Source: Pseudomonadales bacterium
GTDB taxonomy: Bacteria > Pseudomonadota > Gammaproteobacteria > Pseudomonadales > Azotimanducaceae
Length of the DNA: 49,378 nt
Direction of reading: 5' to 3'
Assembly (NCBI GenBank): GCA_030749725.1
Contig: JASMJM010000024.1
Span: forward strand, 1 to 49,378
Shown here in pieces: positions 17,458 through 26,167 of this stretch. The notes beneath the pieces are model-generated. The model saw only the letters and a list, made by a program, of their open reading frames with translations, did no database searches and was not told the DNA's origin. A program made the position numbers and the translations under genes. How positions within the stretch are numbered: the first letter of the stretch is position 1; each line of letters opens with the position of its first letter.

Positions 17458-19463
17458 GCGACCAAACCTATGCCACACCGGTACCCCAGAGTTCGCCACC
17501 GCAGCGGGATTACTCGGCTTTCGATGCCGACTTGACCGGCCAGGCATTTAACTTTCAGCTGTTCGCACGACTGCTTAGATGGCTTCGCCCCTACCGTCTG
17601 ACGGTCGCCTTCAGTCTGCTGTTTATTCTGCTGGCCGCGGGGCTGGCCGTGATGCTGCCCGTGGTCACCGGGTTGGTAGTCATCGACAACATCCTGCGTC
17701 CAGAGTCGGTCTCCGGCGAGGAGCCGGACTTCGGCATGACCGAACTGACCTATCTGATCAGCGATGTCAGCGGCTATACCCCCCTGATCGCCGCCTGTAT
17801 CCTCTATCTGGCCATGGTAACCGCACAGGCGGGCATCATGTATCTCCACAGGATCACCCTGGCCAGCAGTGTGCTCAAGGCCCTGCGTGATCTGCGTGTA
17901 GACCTGTTCAGCACGCTGGAAGACAAGCCCTCCTCCTTCTACGACCGGGTGGCGGTCGGTCGGGTCATGACCCGGGTGACCAACGACATCGAGAGTCTGA
18001 ATGAATTACTGACCGGCTTCGGCATGCTGGTTGGGGAGTTCGTCCCGTTCTTCGTTGCCTTGTTCCTGATGGGGGCAATCAGCCCTTCTCTTACGCTGAT
18101 CGTCCTCTTTGCCATACCTATTGCCGCGGTGGCCACCTACTTCTTCCGCATGGCCATGCGCGATATCTTTCGGCTGATTCGAAATTCTGTATCGGCCCTG
18201 AATCAGTACCTGCAGGAGAATCTCATCGGCATCCAGGTGGTGCAGTTGTCCGGTCGGGAGGGCATGAACGAGGAGCACTACGGGCGCCTGAATCATGACA
18301 ACCGCCGCTTTGAGTTTCAGGCCATCAACTATGAAACCCTCTATCACTCCTTCAATGAAAGCCTGGCCAGCATCGCCATCGGTGCCATCATCTGGTTCGG
18401 TGGCGGGCAGGTGGTACAGGACGAGATTACCCTCGGTGCCATGATTCTGTTCATTCAACTGATCACCATGATGATCATGCCGATCGTCGGTCTGGGCGAG
18501 CAGTTCAATGTGCTCTATCGTGCCATGGCCAGCGGTGAACGAATCTTTCAGGCGATCGACTGGGACGAACGGCTGAAGGAACCGGAGCACCCGGTGGAGC
18601 TGCCGCCGAGGCTGCGCGGTGAGATAGAGCTGCGCAACGTGCACTTTGGCTACAATAAGGGTGAACCGGTCCTCAAGGATGTCTCCTTCAACATCAGGCC
18701 GGGCGAGAAGCTGGCGATCGTTGGACCGACCGGTTCCGGCAAGAGCACCATCATCAGATTGTTGGCACGGTTTTACGATTTTGACGATGACATGATCTTC
18801 CTGGATGGCATCGATCTGAACCAGATTCGCAGTCGCGATCTGCGCCGAAGGATCGGTGTAGTGCTACAGGACTTTCACATATTCTCCGGTACCGTGCGGG
18901 ACAACATCATGCTGAATAATCCGGATATTTCGCCGCAGCAGGCGGAACAGGCGGCCCGCACCGTCAATGCAGACGGGTTTATCCGCCAGCTCGCAGATGG
19001 ATACGATACGCACCTGGCAGAACGGGGCCAAAATCTCTCCCAAGGCCAACGCCAACTGCTGGCCTTCGCGCGGGTACTGGCTGCAGATCCGGAGATCCTG
19101 GTACTGGATGAAGCAACGGCCAGTATCGACACCGCCACCGAGCTGGTCATTCAGGATGCGCTACACAAACTGACAGAGGGGCGAAGTTCCATCATCATTG
19201 CCCACCGGTTACAGACGATTCAGGAATGTGACCGCATTCTGGTTCTCCATCATGGCGTCGTTAGAGAATTCGGCACGCATGAGGAATTGATCAAGAAACA
19301 AGGCATCTACTACACCCTGCACGAATTGCAGTTCCAGGATGGCGCGATAGCTGCCGAGTTGGCGGGAGCGGATACTGAGGAAGCCGACTCTCCGGTAGAG
19401 CAACAAGCCGATGACGATGACGACGGCACTCCTCCCTCCATGCGCGAGCCGGACAGCTTCTAG
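17454..19463 (+). CDS. ABC exporter half-transporter, consensus-Walker-B subunit (TM288/YheH type), B
   Basis: The product has 669 residues. A 35-residue N-terminal tail precedes six membrane helices (about 40-350) with an enlarged periplasmic loop near residues 80-105. Walker A is GPTGSGKST near 423. The signature is the non-canonical LSQGQRQLL near 527. Walker B is VLDEATASID near 550, with the catalytic Glu. This is exactly the partner pattern to the flanking subunits: Glu in Walker B here with an altered signature, Asp in Walker B there with an intact signature. The C-terminus has about 40 acidic residues not usual in the family. The ATG overlaps the previous stop as ATGA, and 8 bases separate its stop from the third gene. 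Confidence 0.88.
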   Translation: MSDQTYATPVPQSSPPQRDYSAFDADLTGQAFNFQLFARLLRWLRPYRLTVAFSLLFILLAAGLAVMLPVVTGLVVIDNILRPESVSGEEPDFGMTELTYLISDVSGYTPLIAACILYLAMVTAQAGIMYLHRITLASSVLKALRDLRVDLFSTLEDKPSSFYDRVAVGRVMTRVTNDIESLNELLTGFGMLVGEFVPFFVALFLMGAISPSLTLIVLFAIPIAAVATYFFRMAMRDIFRLIRNSVSALNQYLQENLIGIQVVQLSGREGMNEEHYGRLNHDNRRFEFQAINYETLYHSFNESLASIAIGAIIWFGGGQVVQDEITLGAMILFIQLITMMIMPIVGLGEQFNVLYRAMASGERIFQAIDWDERLKEPEHPVELPPRLRGEIELRNVHFGYNKGEPVLKDVSFNIRPGEKLAIVGPTGSGKSTIIRLLARFYDFDDDMIFLDGIDLNQIRSRDLRRRIGVVLQDFHIFSGTVRDNIMLNNPDISPQQAEQAARTVNADGFIRQLADGYDTHLAERGQNLSQGQRQLLAFARVLAADPEILVLDEATASIDTATELVIQDALHKLTEGRSSIIIAHRLQTIQECDRILVLHHGVVREFGTHEELIKKQGIYYTLHELQFQDGAIAAELAGADTEEADSPVEQQADDDDDGTPPSMREPDSF

Positions 19464-19471
19464 CTGCCAAC

Positions 19472-21322
19472 ATGCCCAACGGAGCCCATCGCCAGGCGCA
19501 AAGCGCCCAATATGCGGGCACGGCACCTCGCGGAAAACAGGGGTCGTTTCGTGATCTAGGCCACTTGCGAAGGCTGTTTCCTTATATCAGGCATTATCGC
19601 GGGCCACTTGTGATCACAATCATCGGATTCTTTCTGATCCGATTCTTTGACGGAACCGTGCCACTCTTCATCAAGTCTGCTGTAGACAGTATCACTGAGG
19701 GGGAGCCGAGCCTGATGCTGCCAGCATTAGGGATATTTGCGGTGGTGACCTGCCGTTACCTTCTGTTCGTGTTTTCCCGCAGGCTGATGCGGCGTATCAG
19801 TATCGCGCTGTCCTATGACCTTCGCAAGCGCCTTTACAGGCACGTACAGAAGCAGGGCCCATCGTTTTTCAACAAATACTCCACCGGTGACATCATGTCC
19901 CGGTCGATCAACGATATCAATCTGGTACGCAGGCTGGTGGCATTTGCCTGGGTCACCATCATGACCTTTGTTTTCTCAGTATCCATTGCATTGATCTTCA
20001 TGTACTCACTGTCCCCCTCTCTGACTTTGTTCGTCATTCCGCCGCTGCCGGTGGTGGCTCTGGTAGCCTTCAAAATGTCCCGTACGCTCTTTCCCTATGT
20101 TCGCGAGCAGCAGATTGCGATGGGTCAGGTGACTTCCTACGTACAGGAGAATCTGAACGGAATTCGCACCATTCAGGCGATGTCCCAGGAGGAGGTGGAG
20201 ATCCAGCGTTTCAGTACGGTCAGCACTGAGTATGCTGATCTGGTGTTTCGTGCCACTCGCTTCCGTGCCATGATGAATGTGGTCATGCCGCTCATGACCA
20301 CTGCCCTGCCGGTGATCATCATCGGCTACGGCGGCAGCCTGGTGATATCCGGCGAGATCAGCGTCGGCACCTTTACGGCATTCTTCTCCTACCTGCTTAT
20401 GCTGACCGGTCCGGTGCGCATGATCGGGATGACCCTGTCCAATCTGACCACGGGTGCGGCCGGGACTGCACGGCTGTTCGAGGTGCTGGACTACGAGCCG
20501 GAGATCAGAGATCAGCCGAAGGCGAATGTGCCCGCCAGCATCGAAGGGCATCTGCAAATAAAGGGACTGTCCTACAGTTATCCAGGTGCCAACCGAAGCG
20601 CTCTCGAGAATATATCCATCGACATTGAAGCGGGTGAGACCATCGCCTTCCTGGGCCGGGTGGGATGCGGCAAATCGACCATCCTCAAATCTCTGGTCCG
20701 GCTGATCGATACACCGGAGGGAACGGTGCTGTTGGACGGTCACGATATCCGCGACTATCCGCTCGGACGGCTGCGTCAGGATGTCACCTTGATCTTGCAG
20801 GACCCATTCTTGTTCTCGGATACTCTACGGCTCAACGTCACCTATGACGACCCGAGCAGAATGGATGAGCCGATCTGGACTGCGACCGACGCAGCCAGTT
20901 TGTCGGCGAGCATACGGGAGTTTCCCATGCAGCTCGCCACCATCGTCGGGGAGCGCGGCATCACGCTTTCCGGTGGCCAGAAGCAACGAGCGACGCTGGC
21001 CCGTGGCCTAATTCGCAAGGCGGCTGTGCTGGCGATGGATGACTGTTTTTCCAGCGTTGACACGGAAACTGAGGAGGAGATTCTGGCTGGTTTAAAGCGC
21101 CTAAGGAAAGGCAAGACTACCCTTTTGATCTCGCACCGCGTCTCCACGGCGCGCCATGCAGATCGGATCTTTATCATCGATGGCGGTCGCATAGTCGAAT
21201 CGGGCAGCCATGCGGAACTGCTGCGCAAAGGTGGCTACTATGCCGATCTGGAAGCCATTCAAAGCAATCAGGACCAGGACCGGCAACGCAAAGCCAAGCT
21301 GCTGCATGATCTGGTAGAGTGA
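19472..21322 (+). CDS. ABC exporter half-transporter, degenerate-site subunit, copy A' (paralogue of A)
   Basis: The product has 616 residues and is strongly similar to the first ABC gene along its whole length. Walker A is again GRVGCGKST (near 394), the signature LSGGQKQR, and Walker B MDDCFSSVD (near 522), with the same Asp for Glu. Membrane-helix loops and the C-terminal tail (AIQSNQDQDRQRKAKLLHDL) are also shared. It therefore looks like a tandem duplicate placed on the other side of the B subunit. Most differences fall in helices 1-2 and the N-terminal tail. B might pair with either A or A', giving two exporters with different substrate ranges (inference). Confidence 0.88.
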   Translation: MPNGAHRQAQSAQYAGTAPRGKQGSFRDLGHLRRLFPYIRHYRGPLVITIIGFFLIRFFDGTVPLFIKSAVDSITEGEPSLMLPALGIFAVVTCRYLLFVFSRRLMRRISIALSYDLRKRLYRHVQKQGPSFFNKYSTGDIMSRSINDINLVRRLVAFAWVTIMTFVFSVSIALIFMYSLSPSLTLFVIPPLPVVALVAFKMSRTLFPYVREQQIAMGQVTSYVQENLNGIRTIQAMSQEEVEIQRFSTVSTEYADLVFRATRFRAMMNVVMPLMTTALPVIIIGYGGSLVISGEISVGTFTAFFSYLLMLTGPVRMIGMTLSNLTTGAAGTARLFEVLDYEPEIRDQPKANVPASIEGHLQIKGLSYSYPGANRSALENISIDIEAGETIAFLGRVGCGKSTILKSLVRLIDTPEGTVLLDGHDIRDYPLGRLRQDVTLILQDPFLFSDTLRLNVTYDDPSRMDEPIWTATDAASLSASIREFPMQLATIVGERGITLSGGQKQRATLARGLIRKAAVLAMDDCFSSVDTETEEEILAGLKRLRKGKTTLLISHRVSTARHADRIFIIDGGRIVESGSHAELLRKGGYYADLEAIQSNQDQDRQRKAKLLHDLVE

Positions 21323-21379
21323 TGGGTTAGCTTCGAGTTGTCTCGAAAGTTGTTTGCGGTGGTTTTATCGAGTCTGTTC

Positions 21380-21538
21380 GCAGAAGGGGCTGTCATCTCC
21401 TTTTCTTCGCGGCTTGCGGCTCTCCCAGCTTCCCTCACTTGTTCAGGAGCCCCTTCGGGCCCGATGGCGGTACCCCTCCTTCCCGGCGCTCGGCGCTACG
21501 CCTGATTGCTACGAAAAGGAGATGACAGCCCCTTCTGC
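21380..21538. repeat. 159-bp element with 26-bp perfect terminal inverted repeats (MITE-like)
   Basis: Bases 21380-21405 and 21513-21538 are perfect reverse complements over 26 bases (core GAAGGGGCTGTCATCTCC). The interior is GC-rich and contains a small hairpin, GCCC-CTTC-GGGC. No coding region or clear target duplication is seen. The right arm supplies the last codons and stop of the nuclease gene, so the element probably inserted there. It resembles a non-autonomous mobile element or a large intergenic repeat. It also lies where the ABC operon and the nuclease gene converge, and could act as a two-way terminator. Confidence 0.6.
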
Positions 21539-22624
21539 TGCGTGCCCCAGAATAGTGCCCCTGAACGAATCAGAACGCCTGAGATAGTTGCGTTGGTGTC
21601 TGAGCACAGGACTCAATTGGAAATTCATGCTGGGGGGTATGATGCTGCGTAGGTATGGTATGGTGAGAACCGCCTCAGTTTCCGCGTTGGGAGGACCTCG
21701 CCACTTGAGTCTGATGATCGCGTCCTTATCCAGCTCAGCAAGCTTGCATTGCAGTCTTGCCACCAGTTCGGCTCTGCTGGCGCGGCTGTCAAGAACGATT
21801 TCTTGCATGGGCCGGGTGGGCAGTGGGTGAAATTCGGTTTTGCCCAAACGGCAGCCTGCTTGGGGGTGCTGAAGGATCTCAATCTCAAAGAACCCTTTGA
21901 CTTCGTCCTTCTCGGCAAATGAAGTCGGTTGTGTGGATCCAGGGTAGATTACAGGTACGCTCTGCCTGTTCTGAAAACAGGGCCGTAGTATCTGCTTTCG
22001 ATGTATATGACCGGAAAGCACGGCGTCAAAATCAGGGGGTAGATCGGCCGAACGGATCACGTCTTGTCCGCTTCGGAATCTGTAGTCACTCGGTCCTACC
22101 GTGGCGCCCGCCACGGTCTGGTGCATGCAGAGCAGACGTGCATCCGATGCTGTGTGGCGCGAGCCGGTCTGTGCCAGCAGAGATTGGAACCTGCCCCTGA
22201 TGTCTTTCCGTTGAAATGGGAATCCTGACAGGGTGACCCTGGTGCCATGCAACCGCAGCGTGAAGCTACGGGGTTCGATAAACACGTGAATGTTCGGATG
22301 GGACAGATAGAGGGATACGGGTAGCACCGAACGCTCGTGGTTGCCCGGTACGATATAGACCGGAATCTTCTCGGCGAATTCAAACAGAGGCGCGTAGGCG
22401 AGATCCACTATCTTTGCTGGCACTTTGCTGCGGAAGAAGAAATCGCCGCCATGGACTATGAAGTCGGCGTTTACGCGTGCGGCATGGGCCAGGACACGTC
22501 GGTAGTTTGTGAAGAATTCCTCGCCTCTTCGTCTGCGTTGGACCCTCGGCCTGATGGGATAGTCGAAACCCAGATGGGTGTCTGCAAAGAGGATGAAACG
22601 GATTGGTCTATGGCTGTCAGTCAC
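21509..22624 (-). CDS. Metallophosphoesterase, SbcD/Mre11-like DNA repair nuclease
   Basis: The product has 371 residues. The calcineurin-type metal motifs occur in order: FADTHLG (DxH), HGGDFFF (GD), PGNHERS (GNH), CMHQTV, and SGHIHR (GHxH). A capping region follows from about residue 240. This is the SbcD/Mre11 branch, which uses two manganese ions to cut DNA ends, but no SbcC/Rad50 partner is nearby. The start is GTG at 22624 with a weak ribosome binding site. The promoter holds two abutting LexA-like palindromes, which supports a DNA-damage role. The last ten residues (AAEGAVISFS) come from an inverted-repeat element, so the natural C-terminus may have been altered. Confidence 0.82.
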   Translation of the reverse strand: MTDSHRPIRFILFADTHLGFDYPIRPRVQRRRRGEEFFTNYRRVLAHAARVNADFIVHGGDFFFRSKVPAKIVDLAYAPLFEFAEKIPVYIVPGNHERSVLPVSLYLSHPNIHVFIEPRSFTLRLHGTRVTLSGFPFQRKDIRGRFQSLLAQTGSRHTASDARLLCMHQTVAGATVGPSDYRFRSGQDVIRSADLPPDFDAVLSGHIHRKQILRPCFQNRQSVPVIYPGSTQPTSFAEKDEVKGFFEIEILQHPQAGCRLGKTEFHPLPTRPMQEIVLDSRASRAELVARLQCKLAELDKDAIIRLKWRGPPNAETEAVLTIPYLRSIIPPSMNFQLSPVLRHQRNYLRRSDSFRGTILGHAAEGAVISFS

Positions 22625-22663
22625 TCAGGTAGCTATGTAAGGGAGGATTGGTTTTGTCCGGAT

Positions 22664-22703
22664 TACTGGACCTTTATACAGTATACTGATCATACATACA
22701 GTA
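22664..22703 (-). promoter_or_regulatory. Two abutting LexA-like boxes upstream of the SbcD-like gene
   Basis: Two 20-base palindromes sit end to end. Bases 22664-22683 read TACTGGACCTTTATACAGTA and 22684-22703 read TACTGATCATACATACAGTA. Both have perfect TACTG-N10-CAGTA arms, the outline of the E. coli LexA site. Each has one mismatch in the CTGT-N8-ACAG core. On the minus strand they include TATACT and TATAAA hexamers that could be the -10, so LexA would cover the promoter. The VOC gene starts 113 bases away on the other side and could also be affected. Confidence 0.65.
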
Positions 22704-22815
22704 AACTGACAGGTCAAGCTGGATGCCATCATGGCCCATCGCCAGAACTCCGAACGGTATAGGTGGGAGGAATGGCGTATACTCCATCGGGAATACCCGG
22801 AGAGGAAATGTCACC

Positions 22816-23640
22816 ATGCTTGAACGTACAGACAGGTTGGCACTCGCTGTGGCCAACGCGGATACGGCTGTGGAAACCTACCGAGAGATCTTCGATTGCG
22901 AGGTTGTAGGGGATCAACTTGATGAGCAGGCCTGCGCCCGGCGGGTGACGTTGCAGTGGGGGCGGGATCAACTGGAGTTGATGCAGCCTGCCGGTGCCGG
23001 GCCGGTGTCTGATTTTCTGCACAGCGAGAGAAGTGGCGTCTTTGCAGGTGGGTTCTCTCTCGCCGATCCGGCTGCTTTGGCCGGCCGACTGGAGGGCAAG
23101 GGGGTGCGCGTCCATGAGCAGGCACAGGATCGTTTTGTCGTCTTTCCCGAGGATCTCGATGGCACCGGCGTCATTCTCAGCAAGAGGGTCGAGCGGGAAC
23201 GTGTCGGTCTGAGTGACAAGATCTGGCAGATTACCTATGCGCTACCGAATCTGCAGGAGGGACTGGTCCGTTACATCGATCTGTTCGGGCTTGGCGACCT
23301 GTATACCAACCAATACGAGAGCGGCGAGTATGGCTATTTGGGTGCCATCACCTGGTTCGAGGCGCGTGACGGTGGCTTGCTGGACAGCCTCGAGTATCTG
23401 GAACCGAACGATGCCGACAAGGCGGTAGCACGTTTCCTGCGCCGTAACAAAAGAGGTATCTACATGGCCAGTATCGAAACCGATGCTATCCCAACGATCA
23501 AAGAGAGGGTCACGGCAAGTGGAGCCGGTTGGACCGGAGCGGGCTTTGGCGGGTTTATTCATCCGCGCAGATTACATGGCCTGCTGGTCGGATTGGTTAC
23601 CTACGAAGACTGGAATAAGACTCGGCCCCTTCCCGGGTAG
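22816..23640 (+). CDS. VOC (glyoxalase/extradiol dioxygenase fold) protein
   Basis: The product has 274 residues with two vicinal-oxygen-chelate-like halves. The first (DRLALAVANADTAVETYREIFDCEVV) has the typical opening strand-helix. The second begins near residue 140 (KIWQITYALPNLQEGLVRYIDLFGLGD). The metal-binding His and Glu positions of true glyoxalases are not obvious: the first strand has Leu-Ala where His is usual. It may therefore be a binding protein or a divergent enzyme. A His near the end (FIHPRRLHG) resembles the position seen in methylmalonyl-CoA epimerase-type relatives. The ATG at 22816 has AGAGGAA about 9 bases upstream. Confidence 0.7.
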   Translation: MLERTDRLALAVANADTAVETYREIFDCEVVGDQLDEQACARRVTLQWGRDQLELMQPAGAGPVSDFLHSERSGVFAGGFSLADPAALAGRLEGKGVRVHEQAQDRFVVFPEDLDGTGVILSKRVERERVGLSDKIWQITYALPNLQEGLVRYIDLFGLGDLYTNQYESGEYGYLGAITWFEARDGGLLDSLEYLEPNDADKAVARFLRRNKRGIYMASIETDAIPTIKERVTASGAGWTGAGFGGFIHPRRLHGLLVGLVTYEDWNKTRPLPG

Positions 23641-23738
23641 TGACAGACCCGAGCGAGGATCAGCACTGTCCTGACGATGGAACTCTTGGGCATTGGCCCG
23701 CCGTTTCGCCATTTGTGATGCCCCGAAAAGAAGGCCCT

Positions 23739-24494
23739 TCATGCACCCTTGAATTCGGCAGGCCGTTTCTGCATTCGTGCAGCGACTCCTTCACGGGCAT
23801 CCTCGCTACTGCTGGCCTTTCCTACCAACAGATCGACGGCAGCATGATCGATACCGTCGCGATAATCCATCAAACGATTGAGCAGACCTTTCATGGCAAT
23901 GAGTGAAAGCGGTGCATTGTCAGCCAGTCTTGTTACAATCTGATCCGCTGTGTCCTGTAATTCATCGTGGGGTACAGATCTGGCGATTACCCCGAGCTCG
24001 CACATGCGTGGCGCAGGAAGCGGATCGCCTAACAGTAGCAATTCGCGGGTAGTTACGGGTCCAGCCAGTTCCACCAGCTTCTTGGTGAGGAACCAGGTCG
24101 GGCACAGGCCAATTTGAGCCAACGACATACCAAATCGTGCTCGGTCGCTTGCTACTACGATATCACAGTGCAGAGCCAGCTCGTTACCGCCGGCAATGGC
24201 ATCTCCTTGAACGACCCCAACGACCGGTAACGGGTACTGCGCAAGGGCATGTAACATAGTTTCAATGGAGCTTGTCCCATTACTGACACCGGTTCGGCTG
24301 ACAAGATCAAGACCTGCACAGAACACGGAACCCTCAGAACGCAACACCACCACCCGTTCTGATCCCTCGGGCTGTGCACTGAAAATGTCATACAACCCAT
24401 CCAGCATTTCGCCGTCCAGCGCATTGCGTTTCTCGGGGCGATTCAAGGTTACCGTGCGAACCGCACCGTGTAATTCATTCTGTATGGTTTCCAC
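23739..24494 (-). CDS. Enoyl-CoA hydratase/isomerase (crotonase) family protein
   Basis: The product has 251 residues. Crotonase signatures: LNRPEKRNALDGEML, the oxyanion loop GSVFCAGLDLVSR, and VQGDAIAGGNELALHCD. In the second catalytic region (MSLAQIGLCPTWFLTKKL) the usual catalytic Glu position carries a neutral residue, so classical hydration is doubtful and isomerase, hydrolase or decarboxylase chemistry is possible. The start is GTG at 24494 with AGGAG 5-6 bases upstream. It converges on the VOC gene. Confidence 0.83.
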   Translation of the reverse strand: METIQNELHGAVRTVTLNRPEKRNALDGEMLDGLYDIFSAQPEGSERVVVLRSEGSVFCAGLDLVSRTGVSNGTSSIETMLHALAQYPLPVVGVVQGDAIAGGNELALHCDIVVASDRARFGMSLAQIGLCPTWFLTKKLVELAGPVTTRELLLLGDPLPAPRMCELGVIARSVPHDELQDTADQIVTRLADNAPLSLIAMKGLLNRLMDYRDGIDHAAVDLLVGKASSSEDAREGVAARMQKRPAEFKGA

Positions 24495-25007
24495 TGTCTC
24501 TCCTTTTCTTCAAGTGATGTTCTGACGAATGATACTTGGGGATCGAGTATTTAGCTATCTCGATGAACGAAATCACAATCGTCAACGGTCTGGGAGGGCC
24601 TCTTGACCTGCCGGTTGGGACAGGAAAACATGGCGCTGCCACACGCAATACACAAGGCTGCTGTTAGAATATGGCAGTAAGCAGGCACAATGAGAAGCGC
24701 TACCAGGAGACCCTGGAAGCAGCTATTGAGCGCATCGGCAGCCCTGGTGTGGCGACGCTACACGCGTCTTCCTAGAATCGAGTCACACCGCGGCGGGCAG
24801 AGCGGTCCTCGCGGCCGATCTGTCTGCACAATTCTGAGAATTTCAGCGAGAGTCTATTGCGAAGCGCTCGTTCCCAACGACCGAACTCTCTCTGGCGCTG
24901 TCTAACTCATCGTTGATGATGTCGCAGTGCATCAAGCAATCGCACATGACGCGGCCGAGGCAAAACGTTATCAACTACCCCGATATGAATCCGACTCCGG
25001 AAATTGC
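24495..25007. other. Intergenic stretch, possible gene remnant
   Basis: No supported gene. An ATG at 24671 opens a 34-codon frame (stop at 24773-24775) whose middle, YQETLEAAIERIG, looks like the first helix of a TetR-type regulator, but it ends at once and has no ribosome binding site. This could be a relic of a regulator of the neighbouring acyl-CoA genes. The rest holds no repeat or hairpin that I can support. Confidence 0.3.
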
Positions 25008-25940
25008 TCACTCAAAAGCCGCGAGCACCTCCTGATCGAGTTGTTGGTAGAGCCGCGGGGTGTTGGGGATGCCCTGGAAGATGATTCCCTGCACGCCGCT
25101 CGCCTCGTAGCTACGGAAGACGTTGATAATGTGTTCCGCCGTGCCGATCGGCAGGTGACGGTCGCGATCCTGTTCCGCCATCCCGGCGCCGAACAACCCA
25201 CGCAGATGCGCCGCCTTTTGTGGGTCGTCCTGCAGTGCGACCGGAAGGAAGACGGTGCGTGAGATCTCGGTGGGATCGCGTCCGATGTTGTCGCAGTGCT
25301 TTTCAAGCACTTCGATCTTGTGCTTGACCGCATCCGGCGTTCCTTGCACGTTCATCACGTCACCGTACTTCGCCAGCGTGAGCAACGTGCGTCGCTCACC
25401 GCCACCGCCAACCATGATGGGAAGGTGCGGTCGCTGCACGCACTTCGGTGCGAACGGCGCCTTGCCGAGACGGTAGTACCGGCCTTCAAAATCGACCGGA
25501 CCATCCGTTGTAAAGAGGGCGTGGATTAGCGCGCAGGCCTCCTCGAGGCGATCGGAGCGCTCTCTAATCGAGGGGAAGTCCCACCCGTACGCCTCGTGTT
25601 CGCGTTGATGCCAAGCAGCACCAATACCGAGCTCAAGTCGACCGTTGGTCATCTGGTCGGTTGTCGCCGCCATCTTGGCCAGCAGCGCGGGGTTGCGATA
25701 GGTGTTGCCGGTTACGATGCAGCCCCAGCGAAGGCGATCCGTCGAAACCGCGAGTCCGATGAGCGTGGTCCAGCCTTCCAGGCAATCGCCGGCTTCGTCC
25801 AGGAACGGTAGCGGCGGCACGAAGTGGTCGAAGGTCCAGGCGCTGGTCCAACGACCACCATCCATGACCTCGGCGACGGACTTCATCGCCTCCCAGGTGG
25901 TGTCGTTACCGGGAATCTGTGAACCAAAAAACAGCGCCAT
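25008..25940 (-). CDS. LLM-class flavin oxidoreductase, Rv1855c-like (F420-type) family
   Basis: The product has 310 residues with a luciferase-like TIM barrel. Visible segments include WTSAWTFDHFVPP, the nonprolyl cis-peptide neighbourhood CIVTGNTYRNPALLAKMAATTDQMTNGRLELGIGAAWHQREHEAYG, and PIMVGGGGERRTL. These match the family annotated in actinobacteria as probable F420-dependent oxidoreductases. Some relatives in F420-lacking bacteria use FMN. The ATG at 25940 has GGAGG 8 bases upstream; the 43 extra codons upstream of it are not supported. The start is divergent from the sugar dehydrogenase gene. Confidence 0.82.
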   Translation of the reverse strand: MALFFGSQIPGNDTTWEAMKSVAEVMDGGRWTSAWTFDHFVPPLPFLDEAGDCLEGWTTLIGLAVSTDRLRWGCIVTGNTYRNPALLAKMAATTDQMTNGRLELGIGAAWHQREHEAYGWDFPSIRERSDRLEEACALIHALFTTDGPVDFEGRYYRLGKAPFAPKCVQRPHLPIMVGGGGERRTLLTLAKYGDVMNVQGTPDAVKHKIEVLEKHCDNIGRDPTEISRTVFLPVALQDDPQKAAHLRGLFGAGMAEQDRDRHLPIGTAEHIINVFRSYEASGVQGIIFQGIPNTPRLYQQLDQEVLAAFE

Positions 25941-26100
25941 CGCGTCTGCCTCCGTGGCGGTTTGTAGGCGGAGGGCAAGCATAGACCCTCGCAGATGTGG
26001 AAACAAGCCGACCGTGCACCTCCATGCAAACGGATTTGCAGGACTTCTACCGAATGAATCGTTGACCATCCAGTGCTCATCCAGTGGTCATGTGAGACAT

Positions 26101-26109
26101 GCTACAATT
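26101..26109 (+). promoter_or_regulatory. Extended -10 promoter of the sugar dehydrogenase gene
   Basis: TGCTACAAT matches an extended -10 element (TGnTATAAT), 59 bases before the start. No good -35 is seen at the normal distance. A 9-base direct repeat (CATCCAGTG twice) lies just upstream. Confidence 0.4.
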
Positions 26110-26167
26110 GAACCTGAGGGTACGTCTGGCGCACACAATTTCTCTTAAGTAACATCGGGAAATCATA

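Noticed and set aside
21332-21347. Hairpin TTCGAG-TTGT-CTCGAA after the third ABC gene
   Set aside because: The stem is only six pairs and no T-run follows directly, so I do not call it a terminator.
26062-26109. LexA or other palindrome in the sugar dehydrogenase promoter
   Set aside because: Only a short direct repeat (CATCCAGTG) is present, no inverted repeat.
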